Part shown: piece by piece, positions 12,801 through 24,800 of the stretch
How positions within the stretch are numbered: the stretch's first letter is position 1
Layout of the letters: each line of letters opens with the position of its first letter
Source of the DNA: Augochlora pura
Taxonomy: Eukaryota; Arthropoda; Insecta; Hymenoptera; Halictidae
DNA length: 64,000 nt
Direction: 5' to 3'
NCBI RefSeq assembly: GCF_028453695.1
Contig: NC_135772.1
Location: forward strand, 9,548,001 to 9,612,000
Made by a program: the position numbers and the translations under genes
The notes under the pieces: generated by a model
The model's input: the letters and a program-made list of their open reading frames with translations, nothing else
Told to the model about the DNA's origin: nothing
The model's database searches: none

Positions 12801-15800
12801 TGGGTTGACAATTAAGTGATTGCGGATTTTGTTAATGGATGGTCTTAGCACATTCTTTTGTTTTATCAAAGTGTTCAAAGTAATTCAGTTATATTGTTTT
12901 CTTACTGTCTGGACTTTCATCTTCAATTTAGTAAGAAAATTGTATCGATTATTTATTTAGTTTCGTTTTTATCACTGTTTGAAGCTGGAAGGACAAGAAG
13001 TGCATTTTAGACATATTTTATTGCATTATTTCCAAAAAGGCAGGATTAAAGCACCCGATCTGTATTGTTTTCTTGCTGTTTGGACTTCCCACCTTTAATG
13101 TAGTAAGAAAATTGCACCGATTAATTATTTAGTTTCGTTTTTATCACAGTTTGAAGATGGAAGGGCAAGGCGCGCGTTTCAGACATATTTTATTACATTA
13201 TTTCCAAACAAGCAAACGTCGCGAGCACGATTTTTATGTTATATACAGTATATTAACACATTAAAGGCGGGAGTCGTAGTACTACGATTTATCTCGACTG
13301 TAGCTTAAAGGTGGGAGTCGTAGTAATACGATTTATCTCGACTGTAGCTTAAAGGCGGGAGTATTAATACGGTTTGCAACCTTATTGCGCACTTTACATT
13401 TGTATTTAGTATGTTTTGTGGTTTGAAGCGTTACCTAGCATACTTTCGTCAAGATCCCCCACCTTTAATGTGTTAAAATGAAGTCTCGAAAGAATGGCAG
13501 CGTCAAAATTGCGTTGTCTAATTGAATAAACCTACATTTTTAAGCAGAAGAATTGAATTTTCCTTCTCATTTTAAATCCGCAATTACTTAGTTGCCAACC
13601 CAATAGAATGGGAATGCTTGAGGCATGCACGCGGTCGGATAATAGCTAGTTTTTCAACGGGAAATTTCGCGGCGCGCGTAATTAAGCGATTTACATTTTA
13701 ACGAGAGCGATCGAATCGTTTACACTTATCGAGGGGCTGTTGTCGATTCCTAGCTTTTTCTCGAACGTGACACGGTGCGAAACGAATGTTGCTCCGCTTT
13801 GCGGAAACGTTGCGAGCGTGCACGATCATTAGAATTTTTCCAGCGCAGTTCATTGGATATTGGTCACACCTTGTGACGTTTTTTCGAAAACAAGGATTCC
13901 CGCTGTTTACTCAAATAGAATCGTAGCGGAATCACCATGGCTACGGCGATCGTTGGGGAGTTAAATATACTCTGTTACTAAAATCCGAAGAATATGTGGA
14001 TCATTAATAATAGCAGGCAGGAGGTAGTCCTCGTTGACGTTAATTAGTACGGCGACGTGTATAAAGTACAAGCGGATACGTACAAGCTTATTCAAAAGTA
14101 TTGAACACGCCGTGAAATACAAATTATTCAGGAATTTATTATGTGTTAAAAGAATGTCGAATTGTTAAGACACGTTAAGAAACATTGATAAACTGCGAAA
14201 TAGTAAATGTCTACGCTAATTACATGTCATAGGAGCGTCATAGATACATATTTCTCATTAATTTATTGCTGAACAGTATTTTCATATTTCTTAAATTTTA
14301 TATTTCTTAAATTGTTTTCCGTTTTATATTCAATCGATTAATGTTTGCCATATGTGCATAAAATCCCCAATTTAGTTATCGTTAAAACCGAGCACAGATC
14401 ACCGATTGGCTGACAGCGAAAGCGATCCACAGTTTGTAAAATTCTGTCGGTAGTGGCAAACATCAAATAAAGCAACAAGCGACAACGTCGGATCCCTGTT
14501 GCTATCAAACCTCTACACGCGTGAGAAATTAAAAAAAAACAAACGTCATCGTTCGTAATTACATCGGCGAGACACTCGAGAGCTGCGTAAATGAACGTTC
14601 GCGAAAATCCAGGCAGCTCGCGGATATGCCGCGAAGGGCGCAAAGAGGAGGACGATGGCAAAACGATAAAAGGAGAAAAGGAATTAAGGAAGTAAGGAAA
14701 GGGAGCACCTATGCGAGTGTACCAACACACCTAACGGGGGACCGAGGTGGGAGCGGAGTGAAAAAAGCAAACCGGTGGTGGTTGGAGTAGGGGTCCATGG
14801 GGGGAGGGGAAACGAGGCGGAAAGAGGGAGGGAGGGGTGGATGAAAGGGTGGGAAAGAGAAAGAGAAACGAGCTCGTTAAGTAGGAGGTGCGTGGCACGC
14901 ATGGCGACGCAAACACAAGGCGTGGCTCGAAAGAGTCTCGACCCTATGTCTATCCCTGGCACACCGAAGTGTGCTCGGCCACTTGCACATTCGCGAATGG
15001 AACGATCACCCCTTCACGCTTATCCGGTGTTACGTCATTCGAATCTCGCGGCAAATAACGACAAGCATAACGCGGAAAAAACAAGCTAGAGACTCGAATA
15101 GTGGTGACGACGATCCCGCTTCGGCAGTGACGCGATTTTTCGTTCGTCGAAGTTAGGGTCTTCCATTTAAAGATTGGAGAACTATGCCTGATCTACAATT
15201 ATTGTAGTTATCTATCATTAATACTTCACTTCAAACCACGTTCTTATACATTCTTGTACATTCGTCGGAAGCGGAAATCACGTTACATTTGACCGCAGAT
15301 GAAACAACAACGAAAAAAAAAGCGGAAAATACGAATCTCGCGCGACAGAGGAGCAACCCCGATGATGGGACTTGAAATTTATGTGCATCCATATCTGTCT
15401 CACAGGGATCGTTGTATCGAATACAGGAGCCGGTGGCGTGCCAGTCGGGATCGCAGTGGGCAGACAGAGATTGCAGCACCAAGAAACTTCGACGTCGATC
15501 CGCAATGTGTCCCTGAGTCATCACACCTCGCATCATGCCAGTTATCATCACTTTCAGCCCGATAGTCTCGGTGAGTTTCTATTGCTTTTGTTGTCAACCA
15601 CGGCTCGGACATAGTGGAATTCGCTATATTTTCCTTTCAATTTGCCTCGAATCCCAACGAGTCTCTCTATTAACGTAGGATCTAAAGCGTGCCTGCCAGA
15701 GTTCTAAAATCCATAGTTCTTAACCCTAGAAAGATAACCTACGTCGCAGAGGCGCCTGCGAAATAAACCGAAGACTGTTGATTTTTGTTAATTTTTCATA

Positions 15801-18800
15801 GAGGTCTAGTGATTTAAGTTTAAAATTACTTAAAATATAAAAAAATATAATATAAATGCATTTTATTTTTACAATAATGCCAAACCTTTAAAATGACTAG
15901 ATTAACTTAAATAAATATCCATTGTTAGTATAAAATTGACGGCTTAGAAAAGCATGCGCCTCTGAAGCGTATGGTTATCTTTTACGTACGTTGTCATATG
16001 GTTATCTTCCTAGGGTTAAGTAGATTCAATAATTAAAGTAACGAGGTTTTGCATCTTTTCGTAAGGTGAAAGTCAGCCAGCATCTTCAAAGTTTTCGAGA
16101 CAAAGAAACGAACGTACAATGAATATCTAGAACAGTTTTACTTTCTTTTGCTACGATGTCTTTCACAACCACGTTGATCAACACTTAATTTGTCTTCAAT
16201 AATGCTCCGATAGAACGAGTCGTGCTTGTTTCTTTTACGGTTTCGCTCACTTTCATCCCTGGATTTCCGTAACAGGAGAATCTAATGTTATTTTAATTTA
16301 GAAGGAACGATTACCGCGTCTGGCACATTGTTGTAATGCAAACGTTTAAAAGGTTGTTAGAAATAAGCTGAACAGAAAACAGACTTTTGCCAGAACTCAG
16401 TCTTGAACGTGTCATTAGATCCAATACAAGAAGCGAACGAACCGAAATGTTTAGTTACTGGAGAAGTAGAAATTAGTCGGCAGAAGAAAGTCGCCGCGAT
16501 CTGAATAAATCGCATTGACGCAGTTATCTCTGCAGTAGTTAAAATTGTCCGCGATTGTTTGCGTATTTTGACACTGTCTAATCGGCGCGCGGTGTATCGA
16601 TATTTTTTTTTCCGCGCGACTGACACGCGATACAGATCAGTCAGCTAACAATGGTGCACATACGATTGCAGCAGGACGAGAGAAATGCACGATGAATTGT
16701 CGGAACGAAAATCATAGTTCGGTTGAATCGCGGCTAGATGTGTGCTCGCATTATCTGCTTTCTTCGGAGTAGAAATATTTCTATTGGAAGCAGATAATGT
16801 CTGCGCAAAGGGAGATGCGAGCAAGGGATTTTCGAAGAATTCTAGGGAGACCAACTTCTAACATTTAAATGCTAATCTTTAATTTCTCGCGTTATAATTA
16901 TGGATATAATAATATATAATACGCGTTATAATAAAACATAACTTTCATTGACTTTTCTTCAACGAATTTTTGTCGTAAAAATAAAAATACCCAAATGAAT
17001 ACAGACAAAATGATAGCGCATCTGAAAAATATTCCATATTATATAAATTTAAAATAGACAAATATGAAAATGACACAACTGTACCTGTGTTTAATAATGT
17101 GTGGAACCTCCGTGGTTCTCAATTACTTCTATCATTCTTTTTAGTAAGGATTTATACAGTACTTTAATTGAAGATTGTGATCAATTTTTCCATTCCTCTT
17201 TAATATTAATTTTTAAGTCATTTAAATTTTCAAATTGTCTATCTTTTGCGTAGGCAGCTCTTAATAATAATCCCCAATAATTCTCAATGATATTTAAATT
17301 CGAGAAGCACGCCGGCGATTCCAAAATAGGAATTGTCTCGTTTGAAAAATATTCATGAATCATTTTTGCCGTGTGTATGGCAGCATTATCTTGCTGGAAC
17401 ACAAATTTTGGACCTGCAACGCATTATGCATACTTATCAATTTGGTTTTTTATTAATCTTAAATAACTTGCACTATTCATTTTTCCTTGTATAAAATTAA
17501 TATCCGTCTTTTCTATGTAACCTATGCCGCCCCAAATCATTATTCCACCTCCTTTCATTTGTCGTCTAATTCTTGTTAACTATCCTTTTCGAACGTCATG
17601 ATAATAGTATGCACTATTCTCAATATTAAAAAATCAATATCAGAAATCGATAGTCAAATTTCGTGACGACGTTATTGTTTTAGTTTCAGACTCTTTTAAT
17701 TTGTTATAGTGCCTGCTATATTCAGACTCGTACTAAAAAAATTTCCACGCTTTTTTATTCGAATACCCAAAATGGCCGTAATCATGGACACCATTGGACG
17801 ATGTTTTTCAAGTTATGTTTCATTGTTATGTTTTAAAGCAGCCAATGCAACAATTTCAACTCCTTTGAGCTGAAAAATGTGTAAATATGTTTGAAATGCA
17901 TATAAACAATTCCTGTAAATTTGGCTGCAAAAGGTGTTATAGATTTTTTCAGGAAAAAAATCTCAGAGAAAGTTCAAACGAAGGCCGTTTCCACGGGAAT
18001 ACATCGTTAACTGTTTAAGAGCAAGAACGTTCGTTCAGCCGTTAGACGTTGCCGATGGAACAGTGACGCGTCGTTTGTGTACACATTGAACCTGTTGTTA
18101 GGTTCAAGCACGGCCATGACGGTAGGCGGTGCGACCCTGGTGCATTGCGGAGGAACGGGAGGGGAGGACCGTCCGGCCCATCTAGCCATTCCTTCGGGAG
18201 CCCTAGCACCCTCTTTGAACGCGACACTCGGCTCGAGCCTGAATTCCAGCCTGAATTCCAGCCTAAATTCCACGCTGGGCAGCATCGGCGCAGCGGCGAG
18301 CGCAGCCACCGCGGCCGCGGCCGCAGCCGCAGCCGCATGGCCGCCTACCTTATGGCAGTACCCCGCGGCGGCCGCGGCTGCTGCAGCTGCAGCTGCAGGT
18401 GAGTCCCATTCGGAATTCGTTCGCGAGCTCTTTCCTTTCTTTTCGCTTTTCTTCACGCTCAGCGAATCTCTCACGGCGGCGTTTCCTGCTACCGCGCCGA
18501 TAAATTGTCTCTTCGGAATTGCAAATCCGCGTCCAATAAATTGCACCCTTTAGCGTGTATGGCCGCCGTATACATATATTCCACCGTGGAGCCAGTCCGT
18601 TTAGGAAAACCGATCTCCCTTTAACGGTCCCGCGAACGCTATATGTCACGGACACTCCGCGCGCAGCTAATCAAATTCCACCACTCCTTAACCTTCTAAC
18701 AGCGTGTAGATCGCGTTAGATTCGCTCGGCTTTGCTCGAAGGACAGGTTTTGCTGGCAAGATCTTTGTGGAAAATTGAAAGTGATCTGACGTGGCGACTC

Positions 18801-21800
18801 TGCGGAAGTGAGTCGCTGATTTACTTTTGGATGTCGCATTAATATCTAGGAAAATTATGGTACATACAGTCAGTCCCATAAGTACTCGTACCTTCATTGC
18901 TTACAAGAGAAATCTGTTGAAATCGACGGATGCGTGTAAAATTTTGCAATAAATTTCTTAATTTCAATGAACACATGTATAAAGTTTACTTTATAAATTT
19001 ATGGGCGGAAATAGATAAAACACTACACGAGCATGAAATTTTCAATAAACAAATGCTGAAAAACAAAATTTTTAAAGTTTGGAATAGTATTGAACCAAAT
19101 ATCGCATTAAAGCTAGTAGAAAGTATGCCAAATCGATGAAACGATGTAATAAGGCATGACGGTGGACCCACTAAATACTAGAAAATTAATAGAAAGTAAA
19201 AAAAGCTACTCTAATATGCGATTTTTTGACAAAATCTACACTGGTACGAATACTTTTGCGGACTGTTATTACGTACTACAAGGAGTAAAATCAATATATT
19301 TTTGTTATTAGTTAATCAATTTTGTTATGATTTGGTATAAATAAACTTTAGACGTGCGTTCATTCATAATAAAAAGTTTATTGCAACATCTTACATGCGT
19401 CCCTTGATTTCAACAAATTTCTCTTATAAGCAATGAGGGTACGAATACTTATGGGACTGACTGTATGTAGTAATAGCAATTCTGAAATATGAAATATGTA
19501 ACGACTGTTTTAGTCTTATTCGTTATCCATATTCACAGTGTTTCCTGCTTATAATATGTTGCTCGAACCAGTCAGCTAGTTTTGTTTTTATTGCCTTTTT
19601 TTTCGTGACAAGAATACTCGCTAAAAACAGCTAACTTGTTAAGAAGAATATATACTTTGATTGTCTTTACTAAATTATATTTACAATGTTCGAAAAATGT
19701 TTAACAATCCGGAAGTGTGGGATTCCACGAGGTAATTCGAAACAACTTTTTCCTTAACGAAAATGCAATCCCCGGCTTCGTTTGCGAGTTATTAACGATA
19801 AACACTGACCAATAAGAGGCGAGATCAACTGGCGCGAAGCGAATGAGCTTTGTCTGGTCGTTGGCTCCGCCGCCTCACGCCAACCGAGCTCGCCACTTAT
19901 TGGTCACAGTTTTTCGTTTATAACTCGTAAATCAAGTCGCGCAGAAACTTTTTGTAAAAAAAGTTGCTTCAAGCGACCTTAAGAATACCTTATTTCTCGA
20001 GATTGCGAGTGTTTAACCTGTTACCTGCGTACGACGAGTATACACGTCACAAGGAAATAGCAATTTTATATCTTACAAGAAAAATACTTCTCCTACAATC
20101 TAGGTTAAAATACTTATGAAACATATTCATAAATTTCACACAGCTTAGGGTAAATCTAGATCAACTGTCGACAAAACTATACCCATTATGATCGATAAAA
20201 CGCATAATAAAATTTACCTTCAAAATAAATTGACGCAGCTAACTGGTTAATGTATTTAAACAAAATATGGAGAAAAACAAACGTATAACGAAACGATTTC
20301 AACTTCGTAAACGTACAATTTTCTTATTTACCGGTCCATTCAATTATCTTTTCTTATCTCTGCATTTGTTGCAATTCGAGGTTAACACGTTCCGTGCCGA
20401 GCTTTTATTCTGGTCAATTGAAGCTTTAAAAATCAATATATTACGTTTATTTATCACTATCGTCAATATAATTATAAAGCAGACTTATTATGGATCTATT
20501 CTTTCGGTGGAAATTATTTCATGGATTTCAACTTGTCGTAAAATAATTTTTTAACGCATTGAACAGCTATTTAAGCGTGTGCCCACCAGTGGTGGCGTCG
20601 AATATAGTTTCGCATATCTCTTGTAACGTTTTAAAGCGGGCCAGTCGATGGTATCCACATTTGACGGCGACCGATATAAAGAACAATTAGCGAAGCGTGA
20701 TTCTCGTTTACAGACCTTATTTACGAACCTCCGAATTTATTAGGGGAACCCTGCGCCGCGCTTTTCTACATTCTGCGGCAACTTCACATCGAACGGGCCT
20801 GTTTTTCCATGCGAAATTTGCGGCGGCCTGCGTGTGGTCGAATAAATCATTTCGGTAATCGGATATTTATCTGCTGAATCCCGTGACCGCTATTTAGTTA
20901 ATCCAAGCGAATCTTTTTGCTCATGGCTGGCTCGCTCGTCCAATACGGTCGCGGCAGCCGCGTGTCGAAACATTTGCCGTAAAAATATCGCGATCATTCG
21001 TCCCGCTTTGTTCGAGAGACGCGCCAATTTCGAAAACGTCGGGGGTGAGGGGGAGGGGGGTGAGAGTTTTTTCAACTGGGTTCGTAAATTATCGCTGTCC
21101 GTGCGATTGTAATAACCGAATCACAGGTAAATATGCATAATTGACGACTCATTAATGCGCTCGCTGTAGAAATTACAGCTGATTCTCCCCAGTTCCGATA
21201 CATTGTTTTCGCCGATTAGCTTATTCGCCGGACACGTTGCTCGCTGTCGTAAATGCAATGCTTACAAAATAGATTCGAGCGCTGAGTTATTGAAATATTA
21301 TTGACGCGTAAACCGTTGTAATTTGATGGAAAAAAAGAATGATCAAATGATGAGCCTAGACTCATTTTAGGGTTTAGAGAATTTTAATTTCTTGGTACAT
21401 CTCTTCAGTTTTACGAAAATATTTTAACGTTTCAATTTTACGTCAGGATGAAGATGTGCGCGCGTACGGGCATTGATAGAGAATATTTAATGCGCCGTAA
21501 AAGCAAAAGGGGAGAATTTATAACTCGCTGTGGAGACGGTAGGAATTGTTAATGAACAGAAAACGTACTCGAACGGATTTTATTAGATGATATAAAGAAG
21601 GAAGCTCCACCGAGTATCGAAAATAAACAGATCGTTCATGAATGTGGACTTTTAAAAAGGAAAGGATAATTGCGTAGACCACTTGGAAACGTAATGAGCG
21701 AAGAATAAGAAGAAAGCCGCATCAATGAGACAGATGATGAGTAGCGGTATAGTTTTTCCTAACGAATCGATAGCGAAAGTGGAAGATTGGTAAATAAGGT

Positions 21801-24800
21801 CGCAACGAGATTATAACACAATAATGATTCGGTTTTTCATTCGATGAACCATGAAACTACAATTGAATGGTCTGACCTGACTTATTTATGAAAACCGTGT
21901 TTATTAATTCCGTCAATTATGAAGCAGATATGCATCAGAAAACAAATGCAGAGATACGTAATGCACTTTATAAACACCAGTCTATGCTTCTAAAAATAGG
22001 CACAATAATTATCGTTATTCTACTTTTTGCATTTCATGAAGAAAAGAACCAGTTTGTTTAATACTAGTTTCATATAAGCGCAACGATTAATTTTAAATGG
22101 AAACGTGCAAGAGCTAAGTTTCAAGAACGGTAAAGAACGAATAAGCTTTAAATTTAAGATTTATTGGAAAATGATTAGCGACGCACGAAGGAAAAGAATT
22201 ACGTAATTCACTCGCAGGTACATTTTTCCGGGGAATATCTGGGGCATCTGTGTACCAAATTTCGAAGAGTCTTTTATGTGCTAACTACTTATCGACATAA
22301 ATCGAAGCTCTGGTTCATCCGAAGACGACCACACTACGTCGTTGACCGAGTGACATTTAGCTGGATAACGAAGATCCATACTTGCGTTGTCTGCGCATTT
22401 ACGGATTCTTTAAATCATTCACGCGACGCTGCATTCGAATTGCCAATTGTCCGCGGCTCGTTGAGATATTTATTTCAGTTACTTGGCAATTTTTCTCGCT
22501 GCAATTGAGGAAACGATAGAGAGAAAATGGGCGCAAGTCCGCCGGTTATTGGCGCTCGGTAATCGAATTAACGATATTGCAGCACAGACATTTAACACAG
22601 AGTTGAGCTTTTAACAATTCACACGATCCTCGGAGTGAAATTACACTCATTTTCTGTTTTTAGATTTTAAGAAATTGTCGGTTCATCTCCGTTTCTCATA
22701 TTTCTTTAGAAGGTGACATTACGAGCGAAATATTGAGAGCACAAATTAGTTCGGTCCGTTTTCAAAGGATAGCTCTAACTGTTATGACTGTTTCATAGTA
22801 ACAACTGATTTCAATTGTTTTTGAGAGATTAGATATCTGCTAATAACATTCAGTTTATATTGCTTTGAGTTTCATTTAATCCACCTGGTTTTTAATCTGT
22901 TGAATATGTCAAGTTTTGTGTTAACTAAGCAGCATTTCCGGGAGATTTTAGTTTTCTGCTTTAATTGGAAGAAAAGTGCAGCTGAAGCACATCGAATGCT
23001 TGTTGAAGTCTATAGCGACAATGCTCCAACTGATAAATCATGTAGGGAATGGTTTCGACGCTTTAAGAATGGTGATTTTAGCGTTGAAGACAAGCCTCGC
23101 TCTGGACAGCCAAAAAAATTTTGAAGACAAACAAATGGAGGCATTACTCGATGAAGATCCGAGTCAAACTCAAGAGGAGCTTACAGAATCATTGGGAGTT
23201 ACCCAACAAGCAGTTTCCATACGATTGAAATCCATGGGAATGATTCACAAGCAAGGCAATTGGGTGCCCTATGAACTGAAACAGAGAGACATTGAAAGGC
23301 GATTTTTCATTTCCGAGCAGCTGACTCAAAGGCAACAAAGAAAGAGTTTTTTTACATCGGATTGTGACTAGGGATGAAAAATGGATATTCTATGATAACC
23401 CCAAGTAGAAAAAATACTACGCTATGCCAGGTCAATCATTGCCATCGACCTCAACATCAACACCAAAACCGAATATTCATGATTCAAAGGTCCTGCTGTG
23501 CATCTGGTGGGATCAAAAGGGTGTTGTATACTATGAGCTGGTACAACCTGGCGATTCCATTACGGGCCATCGGTATAGGCTGCAATTGATTCGTTTGAGC
23601 CGTGCATTACGACAAAAACGACCGGAATACGATCAGAGACATGACAAAGTCGTTCTTCTGCATGATAACGCTCGGCCTCGTGTCGCAAAAGTTGTGAAAA
23701 ATTATTTGAAAATTCTCAAGTGGGATATTTGACCGCACCCGCCGTACTCGCCGGACATTGCTCCTTCTGGTTACTGGTTGTTCCGACAGATGCAGCACGA
23801 CTTGGCGGGTCACAGATTCACTTCTTTCGCAGAAATCGAAAATTGGCTTGTAACTTGGATGCCCTCAAATACAAGATATTTTTTTGAGATGGAATTCGAA
23901 AATTGCCTGAGAGTGGGGAAAAGTAGTAAACAACGATGAACAATACTTCGATTAATCTGTTAATTCATTTTGTTCTCGAAATAAATGCATTTTCCACCAC
24001 AAAAAAAAAACGGACCGAACTAATGTGTACTCCCAATAGAATTTAAAGTACACAACAAAAGCTAGTGATATTGCTGCACATTCTTTCATGCTTGTATTTC
24101 CGAGGATCCTGTGCGGGGGTTGCGGTGAACTGAGTCAATTTCTAACCTGGACATCTCGTACTTATTAAATGAATTTTGCAGCAATGCCCATGGAGCCAGT
24201 CGGGTTTCCGCAAATGGGAGTCGGAGTTCAAGGTGGTCTGCAGTTGGTCAGAGATCCAAATACAGGCCATCTTCTTCTCATTCATGCTGCAGGTACGCAT
24301 ACAAAAATTCATGGTTATTCAGTCATACATTTGTCCTCGATGTATGAGCTGTTGTAAATTTCTAACATTATAGACAGCTATAAAAAAAACATTGACTAGC
24401 ACTATAAACATAAATGGTAGTATATTATAGAATAAAAAATTTTTAGTAATTTCCATTTTATTGACAAGGACTTGCTCTGATCTTTTGTTAAACGTTAGCC
24501 TCCTTTTTCAGACTTATTCTCAATTATTATAATAAGTTACGCTAATTAGAAGTTCTTTATCGTGCAATTACTTTGACGAAAAAGCAAATATTAAATACAC
24601 GAAAGAGTTCTATAAATGCCATCTCAAGCTTCACTTGTGTCTGTAAACTTTGTTAAGGAGAAAAATTTAAAGAATGAAGCAGATGTTAGTCAGGCAATAC
24701 TTGAAGCATTCGCCTGGAATGGAGAGATGAGAAATGGAATTTATGAAATTTAATTTGTAAAAATTGAAAATATACTACCAGCTTTTAACTAAAAAACTAT

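Noticed and set aside
14684..15089. Overlapping frames around a purine-rich intron stretch
   Set aside because: Low-complexity composition keeps frames open by chance. No splice sites or family similarity.
18007..18546. Minus-strand frame of 179 residues with alanine runs
   Set aside because: It mirrors the poly-alanine exon 3 of wge, since GC-rich triplet runs stay open on both strands.
20383..20560. TTAACACGTTCCGTGCC as a possible short element
   Set aside because: No matching inverted end was found downstream.
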